DNA from: Gammaproteobacteria bacterium
GTDB lineage: Bacteria > Pseudomonadota > Gammaproteobacteria > Arenicellales > JAJDZL01
Length of the DNA: 32,053 bases
Assembly (NCBI GenBank): GCA_022824665.1
Contig: JAJDZL010000022.1
Coordinates: 1 to 32,053 of the forward strand
Reading direction: 5' to 3'
Of this stretch, positions 25,125 to 32,053 are shown in pieces. The notes beneath the pieces are model-generated. The model did no database searches. It worked only from the letters and a program-made list of their open reading frames with translations, and was not told the origin of the DNA. The position numbers and the translations under genes were made by a program. Each line of letters starts with the position of its first letter. Within the stretch, counting starts at the first letter, position 1.

Positions 25125-27548
25125 ATGGCGGACACTGCAAGGATTGTGATCATTGGCGGCGGTATCATGGGGGTATCAACGCTCTACCATTTAACCAAAC
25201 TCGGCTGGTGCGATGCGGTGCTGCTGGAAAAAAGCGATCTCACGCATGGCTCGACCTGGCACGCGGCGGGGCTTTGCACGCACTTTGCACACAATGCGAC
25301 CATCATGCAGATGCGGGCCGAGAGCATTCGACTTTACAAATCTGTTTTACCCGCAGAGTCCGGTATGGCGGTTGGATTTCGGCAGACCGGTGCGATGCGG
25401 GTGACCAGGCTTCACGACCGAATGGATGAGTTTCGGCATGTACAGGGATTGGGGCGATTTGTCGGACACGAGTTTCACATTGTTGATCCGGTGCAAATTG
25501 AGAAACTCTATCCACTTGCCAAAACAGATGGTTTGATTGGCGGGATTTACGAACCGAACGACGGTAATGTCGATCCGAGCCAGGCAACACAGGCGTTTGC
25601 AGCTGTGGCACGCGGGGCCGGCGCGAGAATATATCGAAATTGTCCTGTTGTGAAACTTGAGCGGACAACAGGTGGGCAGTGGCGTGTCATTACGCCGCAG
25701 CGTGAATTTGTTTGCGAGCACATAGTTAATGCCGCCGGCACGTGGTGCCGGGAAGTTGGCGACATGATGGGTGTTGACCTTCCTGTGGTACCGGTGCTGC
25801 ATCAGTATTTTGTTACTGAAGCGATTGACGGGGTCAGGGCGCGATCTGCACCTTTGCCGATTTACCGGGATCCGGAAGAGAGCTGGTACACCCGGCAGGA
25901 ACATGATGGGCTGATACTTGGGCCTTATGAGAAAGCTGCTGAGGCCTGGTCTATAGACGGGGTGCCGCAGGATTTTGGCGCAGACCTGTTGCCGCCGGCA
26001 CTTGACCGGGTCGAAGACATTGTAGAGCTCGCAATGAGAAGGATTCCGGCACTGGCCGAGGCTGGCATCAAAAGCAATGTAAACGGACCCATTACCTTTA
26101 CCCCCGATGCCAATCCTCTAATCGGACCGGCTTTCGGGCTTGAGAATGCGTGGCTAATTACCGGCTCTTCGATGGGTGTTATGGAAGGCGGTGGCGCGGG
26201 TCAGTTTCTTGCGCAGTGGATTGTTGGCGGTGAGCCGCCGATGGACCCACTCGCGATTGATTCCAGAAGGTTCGGAGATTATGCAGATCGGGAATATCGG
26301 GTCGCCAAGGCGGTAGAGAGCTTTGGGCACCAGTTTGGGATTCACTATCCAAAGGAGGAGCGCTCTGCGGGACGTCCAGCGCTGATCTCACCATTTTATG
26401 AATCACTCGGAGACGTGGGCGCGGTGTATGGTGCAGCATTCGGTTGGGAACGGCCAAATTGGTTTCAAACCGGTGGCAGCAGGGCGGCAACGGTGGACAG
26501 CTTCAGGCGGACGAACTGGTTTGATGCGGTGCGCGAGGAATGTCTTACTGTCCACGAAAGGGTCGGTCTTTTCGACATGTCGGCAATTGCGAAGTTTGAA
26601 GTATTTGGCGCTGATGCAGAGCAGTTTCTGGAGAGCCTTGGTTCCAATGTACCGCCGCGTAGAGTTGGCGGGATCACGCTGGTTCATGCACTGACTCATT
26701 CAGGCGGCGTGCTGTCTGAATTTATGCTGCATCGCCGTGCGGAAGACCGATATTACTTGACTTGTGCTGCTGCGGCAGAGCGCACTGATTTTGAATTGCT
26801 GAAAGCGCGGGCTGCAGGACTCAGGGTTGAAGTGAAGCCGGTGACCCGGGAACGGGCAGTGCTCAGTCTCGCTGGTCCATTTGCCAAACGGCTTCTCGAT
26901 GAGGTAACCGAACATGATCTCACGCAAGCCGGATTTCCCTGGCTGACGGGGGCAGACATTGTCATTGCGGGCGAGAGAACGCTTGTACTTCGTCTTTCGT
27001 ACACGGGTGAGTCTGGATTTGAGTTGCATGTACCGCGCTCGGCGGCGAGAAAGGTATTTGCAGAGCTAGTTGAGGCCGGACTTGAGTACGGGCTTGGATA
27101 TTTTGGTGCTTATGCAGTGGATGCAATGCGACTCGAGAAAGGGTTTCGAGCCTGGGGGATGGACCTTACGAGCGAACGTACGCCGCTTGAAGCGGGATTG
27201 CGTCATTTGGTGAAATCTGAAAACAGGAAGTTTATTGGGCGGGATGCTTTACTTCGCCGGCAGGAGGCTGCCGACAGATGGCACATGAAACTAATTGAGA
27301 TTGAATCTGGTGAGATTGACCCTTTCTATTTACATCCTGTTTATCAAGATGGGTACGTGGTTGGAATTGTGACATCTGGTGCTTATGGACATCGCACCGG
27401 GAAAGCACTTGCGCTTGCTTATCTGACACAGAAGTGGAGTATTGAAGATGGACAATTTGAGGTGGAAATGCTTGGCTCAAAATATCCGGCAAAGGTGATC
27501 AAGCAACCGCCTTACGATTCAACGAATATGCTCTTGCGAACGGATTAA
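25125..27548 (+). CDS. FAD-dependent sarcosine/dimethylglycine dehydrogenase-family protein with GcvT domain (copy 2)
   Basis: This paralogue of the preceding gene has 807 residues from the ATG at 25125; the frame is open to 25089, inside the previous gene. It shows IVIIGGGIMGVSTLYHL (7-23), TWHAAG with His46, an internal FTPDANPLIGPAFGL segment, and a GcvT domain with LSLAGPFAKRLL, SYTGESGFELHVP and VDAMRLEKGFRAWG. The two copies share domain layout but differ widely in sequence, which fits two successive N-demethylations on different substrates (for example dimethylglycine then sarcosine). They form a tight operon. A complete C-terminal YDSTNMLLR end is present. Confidence 0.92.
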   Translation: MADTARIVIIGGGIMGVSTLYHLTKLGWCDAVLLEKSDLTHGSTWHAAGLCTHFAHNATIMQMRAESIRLYKSVLPAESGMAVGFRQTGAMRVTRLHDRMDEFRHVQGLGRFVGHEFHIVDPVQIEKLYPLAKTDGLIGGIYEPNDGNVDPSQATQAFAAVARGAGARIYRNCPVVKLERTTGGQWRVITPQREFVCEHIVNAAGTWCREVGDMMGVDLPVVPVLHQYFVTEAIDGVRARSAPLPIYRDPEESWYTRQEHDGLILGPYEKAAEAWSIDGVPQDFGADLLPPALDRVEDIVELAMRRIPALAEAGIKSNVNGPITFTPDANPLIGPAFGLENAWLITGSSMGVMEGGGAGQFLAQWIVGGEPPMDPLAIDSRRFGDYADREYRVAKAVESFGHQFGIHYPKEERSAGRPALISPFYESLGDVGAVYGAAFGWERPNWFQTGGSRAATVDSFRRTNWFDAVREECLTVHERVGLFDMSAIAKFEVFGADAEQFLESLGSNVPPRRVGGITLVHALTHSGGVLSEFMLHRRAEDRYYLTCAAAAERTDFELLKARAAGLRVEVKPVTRERAVLSLAGPFAKRLLDEVTEHDLTQAGFPWLTGADIVIAGERTLVLRLSYTGESGFELHVPRSAARKVFAELVEAGLEYGLGYFGAYAVDAMRLEKGFRAWGMDLTSERTPLEAGLRHLVKSENRKFIGRDALLRRQEAADRWHMKLIEIESGEIDPFYLHPVYQDGYVVGIVTSGAYGHRTGKALALAYLTQKWSIEDGQFEVEMLGSKYPAKVIKQPPYDSTNMLLRTD

Positions 27549-27737
27549 TGGTGCCACTGTTGATTCTGAGAAAGTTCAATGAAACACAAGAAGGCTCGGT
27601 CTGTTAGGTACGCATTGAAGTAGAACGCGGAATTGAATGATTCAGGCGATAAGTGTCTACCAGAAGTGACGCTACGTCGATTCTCAGAGACTTCGTGGTA
27701 AAACCGAACTTAGTCAATTCAAGACAATTTGATTTGC

Positions 27738-28247
27738 ATGAACCCAAGGTCATTTTCCAAGCCACAGCCAGCTGAACCTCTTCCAGAGGAGGTGTGGTTA
27801 GAGCAAACAGATCGTTCTGACGCCGGCCGTGAACCGTTCTTTTACGGAAGGGATGCTGAGTATGATGTATTCCGATCTGCTGTTGAAAGTCTCGGATAAG
27901 GGATTGTCGGCGGCGGCACGATGATCTTCCAGGGTGCACCAGGTGCTGGAAAAACTGCATTCATGCTGGAATGTATGGAGGCAGTCAGAAGTCACTCCAC
28001 ACCAGATGATCCCTGGCTAGCAGTCTCCATTCGTCCGGAAACCCTGAAGTCTGCTTTACAGACGGTCAGCGTCATTGTGCAGGCAGCCAATACAGAGAGC
28101 GATTGTCGCGCTGCAGGTGGTCTAACGTCGGGGACAGGCTCATCACCGCTCGGCACTAACATTACGACTGGATCAATCAATCGGGGCTGGTCAAAAGCTC
28201 AAGTACGCCCGGTCCGTCGCCGCTCCCTTGAAAAGACCCTCGGCTAA
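27738..28247 (+). pseudogene. Broken P-loop (AAA-type) ATPase gene
   Basis: From an ATG at 27738 the frame reads a plausible ATPase N-terminus ending in FFYGRDAEYDVFRSAVESLG, then hits TAA at 27897-27899. It continues in the same frame with GIVGGGTMIFQGAPGAGKTAFMLECMEAV, quoted in two parts elsewhere: a glycine-rich lead and Walker A GAPGAGKT. Walker A follows the FYGRD-type opening of AAA/ORC-like ATPases at the usual distance, so the stop has split one gene. After about residue 125 the sequence (from NTESD onward) no longer resembles an ATPase; no Walker B is seen, suggesting a further frameshift or truncation. It ends 4 bases into the convergent Rieske gene. Likely a decayed accessory gene. 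Confidence 0.7.
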
Positions 28248-29425
28248 ATATCTTCAACCGGCAGCAATTCGCGGCCAAGTCCTAGCCTGTAGGCATTATG
28301 AATGTGATGCAATGAAGGTTCGTTCCGCCCAAACACAATCTCGGGGTGAGTTCCGCGCTCGGCGTTTACCTGGATGTCCTCCATCATCGGGTAGTCCTCT
28401 TGTGCGACGACATCCCTGACTCTCTCAAGTCCATGTTCATACGCCTTTGCAGAATCTGTGAAGTGTTTTTCGACGTTGGGATCAACGTACCACGTGTGAA
28501 TCGTCCGGCACTTTGAAGGTGAGCCTCCGAGAGGGAAAATTCGAAAAAAATCCACGCCCATCGCACCCACCGCCATGATGGCGTTCGGGTAAAGGAAATA
28601 GGTAGTGGAGGTTATCTGCTTGTAAGGCCAATGGGCCAGGTCCGGTATCATCATCCGCATCAGATTGAATCTCTGATTGGCGGCGACCATGCGCAGGTTC
28701 TTTCCGAAGCCGTCGAAGGTCTGTAAGTCCCCCATTACCTCCTGAGCGGCGGTTTCTGCGTGGATCACGTTGACGTGATAAAGCTCACCGAAGGTATCGA
28801 TGCCCAATTTCCAGTTCATCTGCGCATCGATGACTTGCGTGCCGGCATGAGGATGACTCGATAACTTCCAGTGAACCAGGTCGTCCTGAAGTCCTGCCAC
28901 AGACTCGTCCTCGTCAACTGGGTCGCCTTGAGTCGGCCGTACCCACAAGGTGCCGTACAGTTCAGCCGAAGGTAATGCGATCAGCGGCAGATCCATACTC
29001 GACTGGTTCGAAAATCGACCGCTCTTGTTGACCTTCAGCAATTTGCCGTCATTTCCATACGTCCATGCGTGGTAAGGACATGTAAATCGCTTTCTGGAAC
29101 CGCGTCCTTCGGGCACTACTTTGCCCCCGCGATGTCTGCAGACGTTCGCATATGCTCTAAATCGTCCTTCGCCATCACGAACCATAAGTATCGGGATGCC
29201 TGTTTCATTGTCCGACCAGTACGTGTTGGGCTCGGGCAGCTCGGACGAGAGACCCATGCACAAGGGTGTGTTCCGGAAAAACACATCCTGCTCTTGCGCC
29301 AAGAGTTGCGGGCACGCGAAATCCGACATCGGTACACGCATGACGCCGCCCGCATCGGCAGTCGTATCGTTGGCGATGTGCCCGGCGAGTTCATTTAATA
29401 TGCGAAGTCGTTCGGATTTGTCCAT
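28244..29425 (-). CDS. Rieske non-heme iron oxygenase alpha subunit
   Basis: The 393-residue product has an N-terminal Rieske 2Fe-2S domain with CRH (Cys96, His98) and CPYH (Cys116, His119), and a catalytic SRPBCC-type domain with the mononuclear iron signature NWKLGIDTFGELYHVNVIH (His217 and His222). The third ligand is probably the Asp in YPMMEDIQ near 350. The family includes ring-hydroxylating dioxygenases and the quaternary-amine oxygenases (carnitine monooxygenase CntA, stachydrine and betaine demethylases). The position beside methylamine-type dehydrogenases favours the latter group. A reductase is required; none lies in the window. The ATG at 29425 is followed upstream by a gene-poor stretch. 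Confidence 0.9.
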   Translation of the reverse strand: MDKSERLRILNELAGHIANDTTADAGGVMRVPMSDFACPQLLAQEQDVFFRNTPLCMGLSSELPEPNTYWSDNETGIPILMVRDGEGRFRAYANVCRHRGGKVVPEGRGSRKRFTCPYHAWTYGNDGKLLKVNKSGRFSNQSSMDLPLIALPSAELYGTLWVRPTQGDPVDEDESVAGLQDDLVHWKLSSHPHAGTQVIDAQMNWKLGIDTFGELYHVNVIHAETAAQEVMGDLQTFDGFGKNLRMVAANQRFNLMRMMIPDLAHWPYKQITSTTYFLYPNAIMAVGAMGVDFFRIFPLGGSPSKCRTIHTWYVDPNVEKHFTDSAKAYEHGLERVRDVVAQEDYPMMEDIQVNAERGTHPEIVFGRNEPSLHHIHNAYRLGLGRELLPVEDI

Positions 29426-29779
29426 GTATCCTGTTTCTGCAATGCAATGAATAAATTAGGTTAACCCAGATCTTGCACCATCGAGGTGTACATGGAGCGA
29501 AATGCGTAGTACAGGTATTGGAGTCAACGCCTCACCGAACAACACGAGACCGTCTCATGCAACCAGAGTGTATCCCGGCCTAGCTCGCATTTGAAAGGGG
29601 ATTATATACGAACGTGCCCATCCCCGGCCTATGACGGCAGGGCGATTTTTGTTCGTCTTATCGGAATGATATGAAATAAATATCAGCCAATACTGGACAT
29701 TTCCCATGTGTTTGTGTATAGCACGCTATTCAAGGTGAACTTACCGGTGCAATGTCTTGAACGATATAGCCGGTGAGAA
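29426..29779. other. Gene-free stretch upstream of the Rieske gene
   Basis: This gap lies between the divergent Rieske gene and the DruA-like fragment. I see no credible gene, RNA gene or long repeat in it. It must contain the Rieske promoter on the minus strand, but no convincing -35/-10 pair was picked out. It marks the change from the catabolic island to the AT-richer accessory region. Confidence 0.4.
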
Positions 29780-29968
29780 ATGAACCTGTCAGAGTTGGTC
29801 ATTGAAACCGTCAGGCGGGCAGACGAGGCGAGATTCCTTGCACTGATGCGCGAGCATCACTATCTTGGCGTACCGCACAAGATTGGCGAAAGCGCATTCT
29901 ATGCGGCTGTCTATGGGCGTAAAAAACATATGAACCATGGGCCAATTCAACTATTGCTAAAATTCTGA
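29780..29968 (+). pseudogene. Truncated DUF4338 (DruA-like) fragment
   Basis: The 62-residue frame starts with ATG after a GGTGAG ribosome binding site. Its first 48 residues match the opening of DUF4338 proteins as I recall them: RFLALMREHHYLG, then KIGESAFYAAVYG, where intact members continue with a WLALL-type strand. Here that continuation is replaced by RKKHMNHGPIQ and a stop, and no other frame resumes it. DUF4338 covers DruA of the Druantia defence system and many proteins linked to transposable elements. An intact member is several hundred residues long, so this is a remnant. The other Druantia genes are absent. Confidence 0.55.
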
Positions 29969-30201
29969 CGCACACCCCCATGCATATCTGAGATCTGGGA
30001 AGAAATATTGAAATAGTATTTGACCACTTTGAGAAAACCTGAGTAGTTTGTTGTCTGTCTGTATCACCTCAATTCTGTCTTTGAATTTTTCCTCATCTAT
30101 CGCTTTACTCAAATTATTGGAATTTCTCCTTTTGACTTGACAGCAAAATTGTTTGAAGAAGATCGTCAAAAAGGCAAAGAAATTAGCGCAGAAATTCAAA
30201 A

Positions 30202-30228
30202 TTTACATTCAATGAGTTGCAATATAAT
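30202..30228 (+). promoter_or_regulatory. Predicted promoter of the XRE/ImmA-PIN operon
   Basis: TTTACA (30202-30207, 5 of 6) and a perfect TATAAT (30223-30228) are 15 bp apart, slightly short. The -10 overlaps the left arm of a perfect inverted repeat, so a bound repressor would block RNA polymerase. Confidence 0.5.
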
Positions 30229-30255
30229 CTTGCAAATAGTAATTTGCAAGATTAT
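30224..30255. repeat. Perfect 14-bp inverted repeat, likely operator
   Basis: The arms ATAATCTTGCAAAT and ATTTGCAAGATTAT are exact reverse complements around a 4-base AGTA spacer. It lies 53 bp before the XRE-family gene and overlaps its -10 box. The symmetry and position fit the operator of an autoregulated XRE repressor. No T-run follows, so a terminator is unlikely. Confidence 0.65.
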
Positions 30256-30307
30256 TAATAATTGTCAGACCCGATAAAAGTGAATACCGTTCTGAGCGGA
30301 TAACGTT

Positions 30308-31417
30308 ATGGCTACTAACCAACTCATAGGAAAAAGATTCAAGGCGTGGCGAATGGAGCACGGACTGTCACAGGATAAACTTGCCCAGTTGCTTGGATTT
30401 AAGGACCGACAAACTGTATCGGCGATTGAGACTGGTCTGCGACGCGTGAGTGCCGAAGAACTGATACTTGCGGTTCAGAAGTTAAATGAGCCGCTTGAAT
30501 ATTTTACCGACCCATTTCGACTTGTTGGAGAAGGTGATTTTTCGTGGCGACAAACTGGTGTCAGGGACAGTCTGCTCAAGAAGTCTCAAAGTGAGGCGGG
30601 CCGTTGGATTGCTGCGTATCGCAGTTTAGCTCCAATGGCGGGGCTCGAGAAACAATACCTTCACCGACACCTGCGGCTGACTCGGAATTCTCGATATGAA
30701 GATGCAATTGCAGCTGGTGAGCGTTTTGTAACTGAGTTCGGTCTTGGCGAAACGCCAGCAACGTGTTTAGTTGATACTTTGGAAAACAAGTTGGGTATCT
30801 TGGTTTTGATGGTCGATTTTGATCATGGAATTTCTGGAGCGGCTTGTAGGCTTTGCGAGTTTGACGTGGTGTTGATTGCACGTCACGAGACAGAGGGTCG
30901 TCGCAATTTCAATCTCGCGCACGAATTGTTTCATATACTCACTTGGAAAACCATGCCACCGGCATATTCAGAAGAGGCACGAGGAACTGATGGGAATCGT
31001 GTAGAGCAACTAGCAGATAACTTTGCAGCTGCTGTGCTAATGCCTGCAGCGACTTTGCGTCGGTACGGTAATTGGTCAAATCTGTCTGAGAAAGACTTGA
31101 TATCGCGGCTCAACACAGTAGCAGATGACTTTCATGTGACATCTTCAGCACTTCGTTGGCGTTTGGTCGCACTGAAAGAATTGACACAGTCTGTGGCGCG
31201 TTCGCTACCTGAAGATGCTTTGCGCAATAACGGTTGGGAGAGAATCTCACACGAGAAACCCGCTTTGTTCTCAAAGTCCTTTATGCAAGTTCTGAGATTG
31301 GCAATCGAACAGGGGTTGGTTTCGACACGACACGTTGCGGGACTCCTTGGAGTAACTGTAGAAGATTTGGAAGACTTGTTCACAGCACACAGAATTGAAC
31401 CTCCCATACAATTATGA
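30308..31417 (+). CDS. XRE-family regulator with ImmA/IrrE-type metalloprotease domain
   Basis: The 369-residue product has an N-terminal helix-turn-helix (about 7-62; LSQDKLAQLLGFKDRQTVSAIETG), and an ImmA/IrrE peptidase domain (about 150-250) with the zinc motif HELFH (His205, Glu206, His209) followed by EQLADNFAAAVLMP carrying the likely third ligand. The C-terminal part (SFMQVLRLAIEQGLVSTRHVAGLLGVTVEDLEDLF) looks like a second helical segment found in such antitoxins. The ATG is preceded by GAGCGGA. It sits 6 bp before a PIN-domain gene, the layout of COG2856-type antitoxin with a toxin. It probably represses its own promoter through the inverted repeat at 30224-30255. Confidence 0.88.
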   Translation: MATNQLIGKRFKAWRMEHGLSQDKLAQLLGFKDRQTVSAIETGLRRVSAEELILAVQKLNEPLEYFTDPFRLVGEGDFSWRQTGVRDSLLKKSQSEAGRWIAAYRSLAPMAGLEKQYLHRHLRLTRNSRYEDAIAAGERFVTEFGLGETPATCLVDTLENKLGILVLMVDFDHGISGAACRLCEFDVVLIARHETEGRRNFNLAHELFHILTWKTMPPAYSEEARGTDGNRVEQLADNFAAAVLMPAATLRRYGNWSNLSEKDLISRLNTVADDFHVTSSALRWRLVALKELTQSVARSLPEDALRNNGWERISHEKPALFSKSFMQVLRLAIEQGLVSTRHVAGLLGVTVEDLEDLFTAHRIEPPIQL

Positions 31418-31423
31418 GTCGCT

Positions 31424-31936
31424 ATGATGCGACATCTTGGTCCTGTGCTAGTAGATACAAATGTAATCCTAGAATGTCATAGGGTAGGTTTATGGCGTGC
31501 ATTTGTTGGTGGATACCAAGTCGAAACGGTCGAGGAGTGTGTGACCGAAACTCAAACCGGGTTTCAAAGACGACGCGAGCATCAGCAGATTGACGAGCAG
31601 AAATTGCGCGCAAAGTTGACAGAGGTCCGTCCAGTAACGGAACAAGAGCGTGCTGAGTTGTCCGTGATGGTTCCCGACATTATCCTCGATAAAGGTGAGG
31701 TGTCGCTTTGGGCTCACGCAGCGAGTCGGGATGACGCTTGAATTTTGTGCGGACCAGATAAAGCAAGCATTCGATTTGGAATTCGGTTAGGATTTCAGGA
31801 ACGGTTGGTATCACTGGAACAGCTTCTAAGTGTAGTGGCTTATCGACGAAAGATAACGTTAAAGTCAGCATATACAACAAATTGGCATGAAATGACCGTT
31901 GGTCAGCTCCTCTTGGTTGAGGCAAATAACCGATAG
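31424..31936 (+). pseudogene. PIN-domain toxin with in-frame TGA
   Basis: The frame opens with MMRHLGPVLVDTNVILECHR (Asp11, first acidic residue of the PIN nuclease site), then has the VEECVTET glutamate and DKGEVSLWAHAASRDDA, which are the remaining acidic positions. A TGA at 31739-31741 (codon 106) then interrupts it. The same frame continues for 64 more sense codons with ILCGPDKASIRFGIRLGFQE and a C-terminal YTTNWHEMTVGQLLLVE, which fits the rest of the family. As I recall, relatives read DAW-LCGPD at this point, so TGA replaces a tryptophan codon TGG by one base change. A truncated 105-residue product would lack the end of the fold. Preceded at 6 bp by the XRE/ImmA gene, probably its antitoxin. 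A sequencing error is also possible. Confidence 0.8.
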
Positions 31937-31946
31937 CGATGTTCAG

Positions 31947-32012
31947 ATGCCGCTCTATTTTCTGATCAATAACGACCTGGTATGTGAAATAAACGCAGTA
32001 GCGAACCGATGA
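31947..32012 (+). CDS. Possible 21-residue ORF overlapping the next gene
   Basis: The frame reads MPLYFLINNDLVCEINAVANR and ends in TGA that overlaps the following ATG by ATGA. No good ribosome binding site was seen. It may be a leader for translational coupling or chance. Confidence 0.2.
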   Translation: MPLYFLINNDLVCEINAVANR

Positions 32013-32053
32013 GCGACCTTTTTGATTTCGCCCCGAAACGTCAGTTATACGCC
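32009..32053 (+). CDS. Start of an unidentified gene, cut by the window end
   Basis: The last 45 bases are open from ATG (MSDLFDFAPKRQLYA) and run off the window. The frame opening is the only evidence; the product cannot be named. Position downstream of the XRE/PIN pair suggests the accessory region continues to the right. Confidence 0.4.
   Translation, partial: MSDLFDFAPKRQLYA

Larger units (their letters stand above)
29969..30307. other. AT-rich control region before the XRE/ImmA gene
   Basis: Low-GC sequence without a credible gene; an 80-residue minus-strand frame (29957-30199) is low-complexity and lacks a good ribosome binding site. The last 100 bases hold the 14-bp inverted repeat and promoter described separately. 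A 10-bp palindrome, ATAACGTTAT (30300-30309), overlaps the start codon of the following gene. Confidence 0.45.

Noticed and set aside
27604-27960. 118-residue minus-strand frame
   Set aside because: It is antisense to the ATPase pseudogene and the preceding gap, with biased composition and no recognisable motif.
29957-30199. 80-residue minus-strand frame
   Set aside because: Low-complexity, phenylalanine- and lysine-rich reading of AT-rich DNA without a good ribosome binding site.
31739-31741. TGA as a recoded tryptophan or selenocysteine codon
   Set aside because: Other genes here (for example bioB and ridA's neighbours) use TGA as a stop, tryptophan elsewhere is TGG, and I saw no SECIS-like hairpin. 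A nonsense mutation or read error is simpler.
1-32053. CRISPR arrays, tRNA or rRNA genes, intact insertion sequences
   Set aside because: No regularly spaced repeats, no tRNA-like TPsiC loops outside coding sequence, and no complete transposase gene or paired terminal repeats were seen by eye.

Overview
The window looks like a chromosomal piece of a gammaproteobacterium of moderate GC. The main clue is the block rpoZ-spoT-ridA-recG-ubiA, whose order resembles that of gammaproteobacterial chromosomes. A c'-type cytochrome, an oxygen-dependent Rieske enzyme and xanthine dehydrogenase-type and sarcosine dehydrogenase-type enzymes suggest a respiring heterotroph. I cannot name a genus from the sequence alone.

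Layout. Positions 1-2180 are accessory and AT-richer. They hold a protein cut by the window edge (a degenerate methyltransferase-like N-terminus plus a long C-terminal region, on the minus strand) and a small cysteine-containing protein with a damaged-looking N-terminus. Positions 2183-5105 hold a CBS-less SIS-domain sugar-phosphate isomerase homologue and, convergent to it, an orphan molybdopterin-binding dehydrogenase subunit; one hairpin lies between them. Positions 5355-10972 are a biotin locus in two converging arms: bioB plus an overlapping ferritin-like diiron protein on the plus strand, and bioF-bioD-bioA plus an exported rhodanese on the minus strand. Positions 11197-12388 hold a cytochrome c' and a cytochrome b561-type membrane protein, converging with 4 bp between their stops. 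Positions 12527-18645 are the housekeeping block: RNA polymerase omega, the bifunctional (p)ppGpp enzyme, RidA, RecG and UbiA. Positions 18690-19583 hold a small basic unknown protein and a DUF2306-like membrane protein.

Positions 19624-29425 form a catabolic island for N-methylated compounds. It has a class III aminotransferase of the AGXT2 type and a non-pyrrolysine MttB-family methyltransferase on the minus strand. Two tandem FAD/GcvT-fusion dehydrogenases (sarcosine/dimethylglycine dehydrogenase family) diverge from them. Past a broken P-loop ATPase gene there is a Rieske oxygenase alpha subunit of the type that demethylates or cleaves quaternary amines. Together these could strip methyl groups from a betaine-like substrate and pass C1 units to tetrahydrofolate; the substrate is not determined.

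Positions 29780-32053 are again accessory: a truncated DruA-like (DUF4338) fragment, an XRE/ImmA-type regulator-protease behind a perfect 14-bp inverted repeat that overlaps a TATAAT box, a PIN-domain toxin interrupted by a TGA exactly where a tryptophan is expected, and the start of another gene. The most promising leads for something undescribed are the diiron protein translationally coupled to bioB, the incomplete MttB/Rieske/dual-dehydrogenase demethylation island, and the edge gene at 1-1273.
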